From Iodobacter fluviatilis (GTDB taxonomy: Bacteria > Pseudomonadota > Gammaproteobacteria > Burkholderiales > Chitinibacteraceae), in NCBI RefSeq assembly GCF_900451195.1, contig NZ_UGHR01000001.1:124001-188000 (forward strand): a stretch of 64,000 bases of DNA. Direction: 5' to 3'. A program made the translations under genes and the position numbers. Shown piece after piece: positions 1-8,381 of the stretch (position 1 is the stretch's first letter; every line of letters starts with the position of its first letter). Below the pieces are notes generated by a model. The model was not told the origin of the DNA, searched no databases, and worked only from the letters and a program-made list of their open reading frames with translations.

Positions 1-1046
1 CCTTTAAGTGCCGCTTCAGAAACTGGCACATTGCTGCTGAGCATGACCACTTGCTCTGGCTCGTAGCGCTCATTGTCGGCCAGCAACATTTTTACCTGAT
101 CAAAGCGCAGGCTGTAGAGGCCGGGCACGCTGATTTTGCTGCTTAATTCTGCATCCAGTGCATTGCCGCCCTGCGCGGCCTGAGCGCCTTTTGCCAGGGT
201 GAGCAGAATATCGCTGTCTTCTTTGGGTACGGTAAGCGGTGCGGAATGAATAAAAGCGTTGAGCTTGGCTTTATCAAAGCTGATCGAATAGGGGGGTACT
301 TTATCGCTTTGGTAGCTCAGCCCGCCGCCGAGCTTCAGGCTGATGTTTTTTTGAATGCTGGCAGGGTCTACCGGATGGCTGAAGTGTAAGGTGGCGACCA
401 GTTTTTTAAGATTAGCGTCGCGTGGGTCTTGGTAAAAGCGAGATTCCGCCACATTGGCGGCAAAGGGCGCGGTCTTGAAAGTAAAGCTGTATTCCTCGAG
501 CTTAACGCTTTCGGCAAAGAGTTTTTTCTTGGCGAGCGAGACTTCAAATTCGGCATCAATCGGCCAGTCGGCCTTGGGGCGGAAAACCAGTTTTCTATCG
601 CCTTCCCACACCCAGCTGCCTGCCAGAGCGGGGGACAATTGCACGCCATCGCCTGCGGGTTGATCGATTTGCTTAAGTGGTGCTGCGGATTCGTTAAATT
701 CCACCACCAGCGGCAAAGGCTGCGGCCGGTCTTTTTCGTCATAAGGAGTCAGCTCTGGTGCTGTGACTACATAGCTCACCCGCTGCGGTTTGGGTTGAGC
801 CTGATACCAGCGCCAGCCCATGGTTCCGCCCGTTGCCATTAGGGCAAGCGTCAGCGCGGCAATCCCCGCCTGCTTAGGCTTGGCACGCATCCAGCTCACT
901 GCTGCCTCTAGCCACCGTGCTAGTTTTTTGAGCCAGCCCGGCGCTTGCCAGTTCACTTCACCAAACAGCAGGGTTAATACCCAGGATATTCCGCGAGATA
1001 AAAGCTGGAAAGCGGGCAAGCAAATCTGCAAGGCTTTGTTCATCAT
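1..1046 (-). CDS. Alpha-2-macroglobulin family protein, N-terminal part only
   Basis: The reading frame is open from an ATG at 1046 to the left edge, so only about 348 N-terminal residues are seen and the 3' end lies outside. Residues 1-58 are basic and aromatic-rich; residues about 60-77 form one hydrophobic segment (from AGIAALTLALM), giving an N-in membrane anchor with the rest in the periplasm. The remainder reads as beta-rich MG-type domains, with stretches such as VEFNESAAPLKQID and SWVWEGDRKLVF that resemble the start of large bacterial alpha-2-macroglobulins (COG2373). Such proteins are thought to trap foreign proteases in the periplasm and often sit beside pbpC, which could not be checked here. 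The anchor is a membrane helix, not a lipobox. The bait region and thioester would lie beyond the edge. A second ATG directly follows the first. No strong ribosome site is visible. Confidence 0.7.
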   Translation of the reverse strand, partial: MMNKALQICLPAFQLLSRGISWVLTLLFGEVNWQAPGWLKKLARWLEAAVSWMRAKPKQAGIAALTLALMATGGTMGWRWYQAQPKPQRVSYVVTAPELTPYDEKDRPQPLPLVVEFNESAAPLKQIDQPAGDGVQLSPALAGSWVWEGDRKLVFRPKADWPIDAEFEVSLAKKKLFAESVKLEEYSFTFKTAPFAANVAESRFYQDPRDANLKKLVATLHFSHPVDPASIQKNISLKLGGGLSYQSDKVPPYSISFDKAKLNAFIHSAPLTVPKEDSDILLTLAKGAQAAQGGNALDAELSSKISVPGLYSLRFDQVKMLLADNERYEPEQVVMLSSNVPVSEAALK

Positions 1047-1062
1047 GGGGCTCGGCTATTGT

Positions 1063-1126
1063 TAGGGCGGGTGAGACTCGCCAAACGCATAAATAGTATT
1101 GAAAACAGCGGGTTTCACCCCGCCTG
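1063..1126. repeat. Short inverted-repeat element, GGGCGGGTGA type
   Basis: GGGCGGGTGA (1065-1074) faces TCACCCCGCC (1115-1124), giving an imperfect 64-bp palindrome in the 317-bp gap between two divergent genes. The same end sequence bounds the larger element at 7968-8336. The rest of the gap 1047-1363 holds no convincing gene. Confidence 0.6.
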
Positions 1127-1363
1127 TAAAATTCAACCTGTGCTTGATTTGCCAGCTATTGAAATTGTAAGAGCTAATCTATTGCCCTGCTTGGGAAAGC
1201 CGTTTTTCAGGCAAAGAGTGTGCAAATTCGCCACTGGCTGCATTTCAGTATGCGAAATTTGCAGTCTGATCTGCTCAAATGGCAATCTGTCTTTCTGCCG
1301 TTTTCATCTGTTCGCCGTGATTGCATACTGAAGTTATTCCAACAGAGGGTATTGGGCTTAGCG

Positions 1364-1696
1364 ATGAAAAATATACTGATTGCATTATTGCTGCTGTTGC
1401 TGGCCATTTACGTGGGGGCAGATTTTTTTAATCACAGTATGAATTTAAGCTTTAGCGGCGATGGGGATAGCTGGGAATGGACAAGCAGTGGTGCTGATCT
1501 GCTGATCGCTATTCCCGTATTACTGATTGTGGGCGCAATTTTATTCTTCGTATTTTCTGGTGTAGCCATCCTTATTCTGGCCATTGGCCTGTTCGCCGTT
1601 TTGGCCTGCCTGCTACCCGCGCTGATTTCATTGGCTGTGCCGGTATTGATGGTGTATTTGCTTTATCTGCTGATTCGTAAAGCGAAGAGTGCTTAG
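1364..1696 (+). CDS. Small hydrophobic membrane protein, unknown
   Basis: This encodes 110 residues from ATG at 1364 (MKNILIALLLL). The open frame extends upstream to 1220, but that extension lacks hydrophobic character. Residues 3-20 form a first membrane helix. A short acidic, Trp-containing loop (SGDGDSWEW) follows, then two or three more helices run almost continuously to a basic C-terminus ending IRKAKSA. The pattern suggests a three- or four-helix inner-membrane protein. I do not recognise the family. It is divergent from the alpha-2-macroglobulin gene and convergent with the YdjM-like gene. A purine-rich AGAGGG lies about 14 bases upstream, so the ribosome site is not ideal. Confidence 0.55.
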   Translation: MKNILIALLLLLLAIYVGADFFNHSMNLSFSGDGDSWEWTSSGADLLIAIPVLLIVGAILFFVFSGVAILILAIGLFAVLACLLPALISLAVPVLMVYLLYLLIRKAKSA

Positions 1697-1711
1697 GGTG
1701 GAAAAGCACAG

Positions 1712-1744
1712 TCAGCCCAAATTTCTGGGGAGATATTGGGCTGA
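1712..1744. terminator. Hairpin between convergent genes
   Basis: TCAGCCCAA and TTGGGCTGA form a stem of about 9-11 bp with a 10-nt loop between the ends of two convergent genes. No clean T-run follows on either strand, so termination is only likely. Confidence 0.45.
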
Positions 1745-1761
1745 TCACAGCGAAGAAACAA

Positions 1762-2262
1762 TCAATTGTTCTTTTTACGCTTAATGTAAATGAAGCTTGC
1801 TAAGCTACAAATGATCAGCTCTAAAGCGAATGACCAATGCAGCATAAAATTAAGCCACCAGGGCTTATAGAGGGCATTTACGGTAAACAGAGCAAAGGGT
1901 TGATCTATAAATGGAAAAAACCACCAGATATCTCCAACAACAGTATCTAAAACCATATGCAGGATGCAGGATGTGCAAGTAATAAGAGAGAGTAATCCCA
2001 GCTTTTTTTGCGAAGAGCAGGCATAGATTGCATACGAAATAAGAGCTAAAGAAATCCATAGCAAAGGCCAGTGCGTTATATATTTATGGTGGTGCGTCTG
2101 GCGATGGTCAAATAAATAAAAGTATATAAGATCAAAATCAGGAAGGACTGCCCCTAGTACGGCAGAAAGAATAATATGATGTGTTGCTATCTTTGTTTTT
2201 TTAATATTTTTTAAAATAGATACCGCGTAAATATAGCCCGAAGGGATATGCGCAATGAACAT
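1762..2262 (-). CDS. YdjM-like membrane-bound metal-dependent hydrolase family protein
   Basis: The 166-residue product has several hydrophobic helices and the conserved polar marks of the YdjM/DUF457 family: HIPSGY at the N-terminus, LGAVLPDFDLIYF near residue 35, a His cluster HHHKYITHWP, and HMVLDTVVGDIWWFFPF near residue 110. The Asp and His residues are expected to bind metal at the membrane face. E. coli YdjM is an SOS-regulated member; the substrate is unknown. The gene is clearly more AT-rich than its neighbours and lacks an obvious Shine-Dalgarno sequence before the ATG, which hints at acquisition by transfer. It stands alone and is convergent with the preceding small membrane-protein gene. 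Confidence 0.7.
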   Translation of the reverse strand: MFIAHIPSGYIYAVSILKNIKKTKIATHHIILSAVLGAVLPDFDLIYFYLFDHRQTHHHKYITHWPLLWISLALISYAIYACSSQKKLGLLSLITCTSCILHMVLDTVVGDIWWFFPFIDQPFALFTVNALYKPWWLNFMLHWSFALELIICSLASFIYIKRKKNN

Positions 2263-2362
2263 GGTTTTTGTACTTTTATGTAGTTTTGATTCAGTTTTTG
2301 ATCGTTGTTATTTAATTTTCTGGGCTTGATAAAAATTTGTAGCCAGCTTGTTGTTATCAGGC

Positions 2363-2388
2363 AAAAAAAGAGCGCACCCTGTGCGCTC
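2363..2388 (-). terminator. Rho-independent terminator of tal
   Basis: GAGCGCAC (2370-2377), loop CCT, GTGCGCTC (2381-2388). On the minus strand it is followed by seven T (complement of 2363-2369). It lies 24 bases after the tal stop. Confidence 0.85.
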
Positions 2389-2411
2389 CTGCTACTTCAA
2401 ATTATGCAGAT

Positions 2412-3491
2412 TTAAGCAGTCAGTTCCAGCAGTTTGATAAAGGCATCATCAAATTGCTTCAGGCCTTCGGTTTGCAGCTGCTCGCCTTGCAGATTGTAGT
2501 TAATGCCTAGTTTACGCAGTACGGCCATATTGGCGATGGCTTGCTCTGTCCCTGTTTCCAGCGTCAGCGCGGCTACACCGTGGTCGCGGAACAGTGCCAG
2601 TGTTGCATCTGGCACAGTGTTCACTGTTTCTGGGCCGATCAGATCTGCTACGTACATTACATCGCTATAAGCTTTGTTTTTGGTGCCGGTAGAGGCCCAC
2701 AGCATGCGTTGCGGGTTTGCGCCCAGTGCTTTCAGTGCAGCAAAGCGTGTGCCGTGGAAGAGCTTTTTGTAATGCTCGTAAGAGACTTTAACAAAGGATT
2801 TTGCCACTTGGCCGCGTAGTGCCAGTGCTTCTGGTGTGCCGATTTCTTCCAGTTGCGGATCAATCAGGCTGTCTACACGGGATAAGAATACCGATGCAAC
2901 GGCGTGAACGTGATCAACCGGTTGGCCAGCGGCTACGCGTGCTTCCAAGCCGCGGATATAGGCGGTGAGTACTTCGTCAACGTGTTTCAGATTAAACATC
3001 AAGGTGACGTTGATATTCAGGCCAGAGGCAATGAGCTCTTCAATCGCAATCACGCCAGCGGAAGTCGCTGGAACTTTGATCATCAGATTAGGGCGATTAA
3101 TGGCTGCCCACAGGCGTTTTGCGTTGGCAATGGTGCCGACTGCGTCGTGCGACAGTGTTGGGGATACTTCCAGCGATACATAGCCGTCTTTACCCTTGGT
3201 TTCATCGTAAATCGAGCGGGTTACATCGCAAGCAGCCTGCAGATCAGGAATCACTAGCGCTTCGTAGCGTTGTTCAGCAGTTAAATCTTGTTTTTTTAAT
3301 TCTGCCAAGTCGCCGGTATAAAGCGGATCAGAGCTGATAGATTTATAGAAAATGGCCGGGTTAGATGTCACCCCCATGATGCCGTCTTCTTTCAGAATTT
3401 TGGCAAGTTCACCAGATTGAATCAGACCACGCGATAAATTATCCAGCCAGATGCTTTGACCTAGGGGCTTAATAGCAGCGATTTTGCTCAT
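2412..3491 (-). CDS. tal: Transaldolase
   Basis: Transaldolase moves a dihydroxyacetone unit between sugar phosphates in the cytosolic non-oxidative pentose phosphate pathway. The 359-residue product matches the long form found in actinobacteria, cyanobacteria and betaproteobacteria rather than the 317-residue E. coli TalB. TSNPAIF (42-48) is the usual N-terminal motif, and the Schiff-base lysine is K139 in NLMIKVPAT. The frame opens 14 codons earlier, but I place the start at MSKIAAIKP because family homology begins there and GAGG lies about 8 bases upstream. It is monocistronic, with a strong terminator. Confidence 0.93.
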   Translation of the reverse strand: MSKIAAIKPLGQSIWLDNLSRGLIQSGELAKILKEDGIMGVTSNPAIFYKSISSDPLYTGDLAELKKQDLTAEQRYEALVIPDLQAACDVTRSIYDETKGKDGYVSLEVSPTLSHDAVGTIANAKRLWAAINRPNLMIKVPATSAGVIAIEELIASGLNINVTLMFNLKHVDEVLTAYIRGLEARVAAGQPVDHVHAVASVFLSRVDSLIDPQLEEIGTPEALALRGQVAKSFVKVSYEHYKKLFHGTRFAALKALGANPQRMLWASTGTKNKAYSDVMYVADLIGPETVNTVPDATLALFRDHGVAALTLETGTEQAIANMAVLRKLGINYNLQGEQLQTEGLKQFDDAFIKLLELTA

Positions 3492-3712
3492 GGGTGACGC
3501 CTCAAATAAGAGATGGGAAAGGTTGATGCTCAATTTAAATTATCCCCTATCCCCGAGGCTTACGCATTTGTGATCACGCAATAATTTTGACTATTTTTTA
3601 CTATTTTTTTGTGGGAATGGGGATTGACAGGGAGAGATATTAATAAATAAGGACAAAGAACAGGCTGGCAGTTTTTTGGGATAAGAATCTACACAAGTCA
3701 GTAGTACTTGTG

Positions 3713-3822
3713 CCCCCCTTTGAAAAAAGGGGGGGGCAGGGGGGATTTTGTAGTTGATGTTGGGCTTAAATAAGCAAAAAACCAAAGGAAAATCCCCCTC
3801 AATCCCCCTTTGATAAAGGGGG
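3713..3822. repeat. Paired CCCCCTTT-AAAGGGGG inverted repeat
   Basis: Two hairpin units of the form CCCCCTTT-N-AAAGGGGG, one at about 3713-3733 and one at 3804-3822, lie in opposite orientation, each with a GGGGGATTT or AAATCCCCC arm facing inward. The same unit recurs inside hsdM (44509-44634) and between murB and tatD (near 19289). It fills much of the 392-bp gap 3492-3883, which also holds the upstream region of tal, and may end phoR transcription. Confidence 0.75.
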
Positions 3823-3883
3823 AAGCTCTACAGCGCCGGATTGACGCCACGGCGTTGTGCAGATGCCTCTGGCTCATCGTTGA

Positions 3884-5173
3884 TCAGTTATTAATCAATC
3901 GCTGTGGCGGGAATTTCACTGAGAACACGCTGCCTTCGCCTGATTTGGATTGCACCAGTAATTGGGCTTGGTGGCGTTGGATGATGTGTTTCACGATGGC
4001 TAAGCCCAGCCCCGTGCCACCGGTGGAGCGTGAGCGGCCTCGGTCAACCCGGTAAAAGCGTTCGGTCAGGCGGGGCAGGTGCTCGGGGGAGATGCCGATG
4101 CCTGAGTCTTTTACGCTGAATAAGCCGTGCTCAAAGCTAAGATTCCATGACAGGGTAATCTCGCCACCATTCGGTGTGTAGCGGATGGCGTTGGAAACTA
4201 AATTGCCAAAAGCTGAATGCAGCTCGTCGTGATTGCCAATTAAACGGATTGCATCGAGTTGGCCTATGGTCACGATATGGCGGCCTTGCGACAGGCCCTC
4301 GGCTTCGGCAGCCAAGAGGCGCATCAATTGCGGCACATCGACTTCTTCTTCACGCATCTGTTGGCCACTTTCCAATCGGGAAAGGGTCAGTAAATCGTCA
4401 ACCAGACGCTGCATCCGCTGAGTTTGATCGTACATCAGCTGTAAATGCTGGCCGCGTGTTTCCGGATCGGTATCGGGCATATCGATCATGGTTTCGATAA
4501 AACCACCCACAACCGTTAGCGGGGTACGCAGCTCGTGCGAAACATTGGCGACGAAATCGCGGTGTACGGTCTGGACGCGATCCAGCTGGGTAATATCGCG
4601 TGATAAAAGAAGCTTACGGCTGGAATCAAAAGGAACGAGCTGCACGGATAAGACCTGCTCTTGCGGGCGGTGAGTATGTAAAACCAGAGGATGGGCAAAA
4701 TCCTGGCTGCGCAGATATTCGCGCAGGGATGGATGGCGGACAATATTGCTGATCACTTGCCAGACATCGCTCACACGGTTAATAGCCATATGCTGGGCGG
4801 CAGACCGGTTACACCATTCGATTCTGTCGTGCTCATCCAGAATCACCACGCCATCGGGCAGGGCCTCGCTGGCATTGGTAAAGCGATCCAGCGTATTGGT
4901 GAGGCGTTCCTTAATTTTGCTTTGCAGCCTGACCTGGTTGTAAACCCGGTCGAACACTTCCTGCCAGAGCAAAATGCCACTCGGCACATTATCCACCCGG
5001 GAGTCTTCTACCCAGCGGTGTAAGCGGCCAAGATTCACCAAGTGATACAGAACTGAACAAGATAAAAGACCTATCGCGGTGGCCATGCCATAAGTCAGAC
5101 CAAAAATAGCACCAATGGAGGCAGAAAAAACCGCCATTGTCAGGTAATGAATCAGAGATCGTAGCCAAAGCAT
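3884..5173 (-). CDS. phoR: Phosphate regulon sensor histidine kinase PhoR
   Basis: PhoR senses phosphate status through the Pst system and phosphorylates PhoB. The 429-residue product has two N-terminal membrane helices (about 9-27 and 31-47), a basic linker, and a PAS domain (about 100-190) containing ALPDGVVILDEHDRIEWCN. The dimerisation domain has the phosphoacceptor H213 in FVANVSHELRTPL. The catalytic domain carries an N-box (NLVSNAIRYTPNG), VKDSGIGI and GGTGLGLAIV. As usual for PhoR it lacks a large periplasmic sensor domain. It lies 151 bp downstream of phoB in the same direction and they are probably cotranscribed. Confidence 0.94.
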   Translation of the reverse strand: MLWLRSLIHYLTMAVFSASIGAIFGLTYGMATAIGLLSCSVLYHLVNLGRLHRWVEDSRVDNVPSGILLWQEVFDRVYNQVRLQSKIKERLTNTLDRFTNASEALPDGVVILDEHDRIEWCNRSAAQHMAINRVSDVWQVISNIVRHPSLREYLRSQDFAHPLVLHTHRPQEQVLSVQLVPFDSSRKLLLSRDITQLDRVQTVHRDFVANVSHELRTPLTVVGGFIETMIDMPDTDPETRGQHLQLMYDQTQRMQRLVDDLLTLSRLESGQQMREEEVDVPQLMRLLAAEAEGLSQGRHIVTIGQLDAIRLIGNHDELHSAFGNLVSNAIRYTPNGGEITLSWNLSFEHGLFSVKDSGIGISPEHLPRLTERFYRVDRGRSRSTGGTGLGLAIVKHIIQRHQAQLLVQSKSGEGSVFSVKFPPQRLINN

Positions 5174-5324
5174 TCGGTTTTATATCCAGAGTAAAACACT
5201 CGCCTTTTAAAAATACTAAGGCTTACAAGGCGTCCAGCTTTATCCATAAAGAATTTTGTATTTCTTTTAAAGCTTTATGTAAGGATTTTATCGCTAAACC
5301 AAGGGCTTGTCGTTAAATGAATGC

Positions 5325-6017
5325 TTAATTATTGTGAGCAGACAGTCTGTAGCCTGTACCGCGTACAGTTTGAATCAAACGGTCAAAGTTAGTTGATTCC
5401 AAGGCAGAGCGCAGGCGGCGGATATGCACGTCAACCGTACGTTCTTCTACAAATACGTGATCGCCCCAGACATGATCAAGCAATTGGGCACGCGAATGCA
5501 CGCGTTCCGGGTGAGTCATAAAAAAGTGCAGTAAGCGAAATTCAGTAGGGCCAAGATCGATGGTTTCGCTATTGCCGGTGACACGGTGTGTAGCAGGATC
5601 AAGGCGCAGGCCCTGCACTTCAACGGTGTCATCAGTAATTTGCGGTGCTCGGCGACGCAGCACTGCCTTAATGCGTGCTTGCAATTCGCGCGGGCTAAAA
5701 GGCTTGGTAATGTAATCATCAGCGCCTGTTTCAAGGCCGATGACTTTATCTTGCTCGTCCGAGCGGGCGGTGAGCATGATCAAAGGAATTTGCCGGGTAC
5801 GTTCTTCAGAGCGCAGCTTCTTGGCAAAATCGATGCCGGTCATGCCGGGTAGCATCCAGTCGAGCAGAATTAAATCGGGCAGGGCGTTTCTAACGATGTT
5901 TTGTGCGCTTTCTGCGGAGTCGGCACGCATCACATGGTGGCCTGCTTGAGACAGATTGAAAGCAATCAGCTCTTGAATGGCGGGTTCGTCTTCAACAAGT
6001 AAAATATTAGCAGGCAT
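5325..6017 (-). CDS. phoB: Phosphate regulon response regulator PhoB
   Basis: This is an OmpR-family regulator of 230 residues. The receiver domain (1-120) has the acidic pair E9-D10 (LLVEDEP) and phosphoacceptor D53 ([10 protein letters not shown]). The C-terminal winged-helix domain (about 130-228) includes [21 protein letters not shown] and VRGTGYRL. The start is placed at MPANILL, with GAGG about 9 bases upstream; the open frame extends ten codons further. It activates phosphate-starvation genes when phosphorylated by PhoR, encoded next. A Pho-box-like pair lies 57-74 bases upstream, which suits the autoregulation known for this gene. Confidence 0.95.
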   Translation of the reverse strand: MPANILLVEDEPAIQELIAFNLSQAGHHVMRADSAESAQNIVRNALPDLILLDWMLPGMTGIDFAKKLRSEERTRQIPLIMLTARSDEQDKVIGLETGADDYITKPFSPRELQARIKAVLRRRAPQITDDTVEVQGLRLDPATHRVTGNSETIDLGPTEFRLLHFFMTHPERVHSRAQLLDHVWGDHVFVEERTVDVHIRRLRSALESTNFDRLIQTVRGTGYRLSAHNN

Positions 6018-6073
6018 AGCGATTGACCTCGCGGAATAAAGTTCCACATTTGTTGCAAGATTAAGGCCTGAAT

Positions 6074-6091
6074 ATGTATTTAATATGACAA
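6074..6091 (-). promoter_or_regulatory. Possible Pho box upstream of phoB
   Basis: Read on the minus strand this is TTGTCAT, four bases ATTA, then AATACAT. The first half fits the CTGTCAT half-site well; the second fits only at its last three bases. Position and spacing suit PhoB autoregulation, but the match is partial. Confidence 0.33.
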
Positions 6092-6232
6092 GTATGCCAA
6101 AAGTGGTCTTATTTTTATTGCCTGTGTCGTATTTTTTACACTCTGCCCGTGCGGATTGGCGTGCAAGCTGCTGTTAGCAAAGGACTGAAGCGGGGTATTA
6201 TGCGGGGGTTACATCAAAGAGCTTTCCTGCCC

Positions 6233-6607
6233 ATGTCTGGACTATCAAAAACAACCCCTTTGCCTGTTGAGATAAAACTTCATCAGGCTTCAAAGCAGCT
6301 GGAGATTCATTTTGATGAGGGCAGCTGTTTTATTCTGCCCTGTGAATATCTGCGGGTATACAGCCCTTCTGCTGAAGTGCGTGGCCACGGAGCAGGCCCC
6401 GGAACATTGCAGCTTGGGAAGGCGGACGTCAATATTATTGATATTGTGCCGGTGGGTCATTACGCAGTGAAACTGGTATTTGATGACGGCCATGATTCAG
6501 GGCTTTACTCATGGGACCATCTTTATGAGCTGGGGCGTAATCAGGCGGTAAACTGGCAGGCCTATTTAGATAAGCTTGTCGAGGCCGGGGCTTCAAGAAC
6601 ACTGTAG
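6233..6607 (+). CDS. DUF971 (GBBH-like N-terminal domain) protein
   Basis: The 124-residue product is a single DUF971 domain, the fold found at the N-terminus of gamma-butyrobetaine hydroxylase. Typical stretches are EIKLHQASKQLEIHF, LPCEYLRVYSPSAEVRGHG and YAVKLVFDDGHDSGLYSW. Its biochemical role is not established. It is commonly found just before ubiE in betaproteobacteria, as here (75 bp apart), which suggests a link to quinone synthesis or simply shared transcription. The start is uncertain: the frame is open from 6149, with another ATG at 6200. I chose 6233 because family homology starts close after it. Confidence 0.82.
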   Translation: MSGLSKTTPLPVEIKLHQASKQLEIHFDEGSCFILPCEYLRVYSPSAEVRGHGAGPGTLQLGKADVNIIDIVPVGHYAVKLVFDDGHDSGLYSWDHLYELGRNQAVNWQAYLDKLVEAGASRTL

Positions 6608-6682
6608 TTTGGCGCTAACACATGAAATTAAAGCGATTTACGTGCAATGGCGAGTGTAACCGCCATCTGATGAGAGAAAATA

Positions 6683-7420
6683 ATGAGCGATCCAAGTACC
6701 CATTTTGGTTTTAAAACGGTTAACGAATCCGAAAAAGCGCAGAAAGTCGCTGAGGTTTTTCATTCGGTGGCAAAAAAATACGATGTGATGAATGACTTAA
6801 TGTCCGGTGGTTTACATCGCATCTGGAAGTTTTTTACCATTGAAACCAGTGGTGTGAAAGCCGGTGACAAGGTGCTGGATATTGCTGGTGGTACGGGCGA
6901 TTTATCTAAAGCTTTTGCTAAAAAAGTGGGTAAAACCGGCCAGGTATGGCTAACCGATATCAATAGCTCCATGCTGGGAGTGGGGCGTGATCGCCTGCTG
7001 GACCAAGGCTATGCCCTGCCGGTGGCGCAGTGCGATGCAGAGAAACTGCCGTTTCCAGACAATTATTTTGACTGTGTATCGGTGGCGTTTGGCCTGCGAA
7101 ATATGACGCACAAAGATGTGGCCTTGGCTGAAATGTGCCGCGTGCTTAAGCCGGGCGGGCGTTTGCTGGTATTGGAGTTCTCTAAAGTATGGGCGCCGCT
7201 TAAGCCCGCATACGATATCTACTCGTTTAAATTGCTGCCATTTATGGGCAAGCTGGTGGCAAACGATGCAGATTCTTACCAGTATCTGGCTGAATCGATT
7301 CGCATGCACCCCGATCAAGAAACACTTAAGCAAATGATGAAAGATGCAGGCTTTGGCCGCGTTGATTTTCATAATATGACCGGTGGCGTGGTAGCCCTGC
7401 ATAAAGGGACAAAAATCTAA
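6683..7420 (+). CDS. ubiE: Ubiquinone/menaquinone C-methyltransferase UbiE
   Basis: A 245-residue SAM-dependent methyltransferase that adds the C-methyl group during ubiquinone (and menaquinone, if made) synthesis. The N-terminal [21 protein letters not shown] and the SAM site [12 protein letters not shown] are diagnostic. [13 protein letters not shown] and [16 protein letters not shown] follow in the expected order. Its TAA stop shares one base with the ATG of ubiJ, so the two are translationally coupled. Confidence 0.96.
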   Translation: MSDPSTHFGFKTVNESEKAQKVAEVFHSVAKKYDVMNDLMSGGLHRIWKFFTIETSGVKAGDKVLDIAGGTGDLSKAFAKKVGKTGQVWLTDINSSMLGVGRDRLLDQGYALPVAQCDAEKLPFPDNYFDCVSVAFGLRNMTHKDVALAEMCRVLKPGGRLLVLEFSKVWAPLKPAYDIYSFKLLPFMGKLVANDADSYQYLAESIRMHPDQETLKQMMKDAGFGRVDFHNMTGGVVALHKGTKI

Positions 7421-7971
7421 TGCTGCTGGCCGCCGTACTCAATCGCCTGTTGGCGCAGGACGCGGCAGCGAAGGCTGAGCTGGCGCAATTCGCTGGTCGT
7501 ACGATAAAAATTTCTTTGCCCATGGTCAGCGAAACGCTGGTGCTGATGCATGATGGCCGCCTTGCAAAAAGTATGGCTGAAGCAGAAGCCACGCTGGATT
7601 TGCCTCTGAGCTTTTTTACCCGCCGCATGCAGGATAAAACCGCCGCTGCCCGCCATGTGCGCCTCAGTGGTGATGGCGAGCTAGCCAGTCGTGTTGGCCA
7701 TGTGCTGGGCGGCCTGCGCTGGGATGCGGCAGAAGAGCTATCTAAGCTGATTGGCGATGTGGCGACACAAAGGCTGGTGAGCATCGCAGGAAAAGTGGGC
7801 GGCATTCCAGGCGCAATGGGCTCCAGATTAGTGGTGAACTTAGCCGAATACTGGCGCGACGAAGCCCCACTTTTAGCGCATAAACGCGATGTAAATCAGT
7901 TTTGTAATGATGTGGATGAATTACGCGATGCGTTGGCAAGGTTGGAAAAGCGGGTTTCAAAGTTAATGTAG
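7420..7971 (+). CDS. ubiJ: Ubiquinone biosynthesis accessory factor UbiJ
   Basis: UbiJ binds lipid through an SCP2 domain and helps assemble the Ubi complex that hydroxylates ubiquinone precursors. The 183-residue product has the SCP2-like region at about 20-100 (ISLPMVSETLVLMHDG, HVRLSGDGELASRVGHVLGGLRWDAAEEL) and a C-terminal predicted coiled coil (VNQFCNDVDELRDALARLEKRVSKL). It sits between ubiE and ubiB, the standard ubiE-ubiJ-ubiB order. Its stop codon TAG is contributed by the first bases (GTAGGGCGGG) of the repeat element that follows, so the element may have reset the C-terminus. Confidence 0.88.
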   Translation: MLLAAVLNRLLAQDAAAKAELAQFAGRTIKISLPMVSETLVLMHDGRLAKSMAEAEATLDLPLSFFTRRMQDKTAAARHVRLSGDGELASRVGHVLGGLRWDAAEELSKLIGDVATQRLVSIAGKVGGIPGAMGSRLVVNLAEYWRDEAPLLAHKRDVNQFCNDVDELRDALARLEKRVSKLM

Positions 7972-8336
7972 GGCGGGGTCTTCAAATAAATGGGCTAAGC
8001 ATAATCAAATAGCTTTTTGGTGCCTTCGGCACATTGATTTTAGGAGCGGTAGCCACCGCGGGGGCGTTCTTTTCTTGCTTCGCCAAGAAAAGAACCAAAA
8101 GAAGGCGACCCCACGAAACACGAAGGCCCCTTCGCTGCGGACAATCGAGTCGGCGGCGGGCGGGATTGGCTCGCTGCCTCGCTCCCTTGCCGAAACCCCG
8201 CCCCGCTTGTTCCTCGCTACGGCGTGTTTCAAGGGGAGATTTAAGCCCCATATTGAGAGCGTAGTTATAATCTTTTGTTTTTGTTCGCTGCTAAGAGCCA
8301 AACTGCTTAGCGCACATGCGGTTTCACCCGCCCTAC
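7968..8336. repeat. 369-bp interspersed element with GTAGGGCGGG terminal inverted repeats
   Basis: Perfect 10-bp ends, GTAGGGCGGG (7968-7977) and CCCGCCCTAC (8327-8336), enclose a GC-rich core with several short open frames on both strands (for example a minus-strand peptide containing SEGAFVFRGVAFF). Near 8068-8096 an internal palindrome TTCTTTTCTTG / CAAGAAAAGAA is visible. It fills the 410-bp gap between ubiJ and ubiB. No transposase is present. I take it as a non-autonomous repeat; the short frames look spurious. Confidence 0.7.
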
Positions 8337-8381
8337 GATGCTAACCCTTTACCTGCATCACCTCTTTCTTAAGTTGAACCA

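Noticed and set aside
8005..8301. Open frames on both strands inside the 7968-8336 element
   Set aside because: They lie within an inverted-repeat element, overlap each other on both strands and lack ribosome sites. They look like translations of a repeat.
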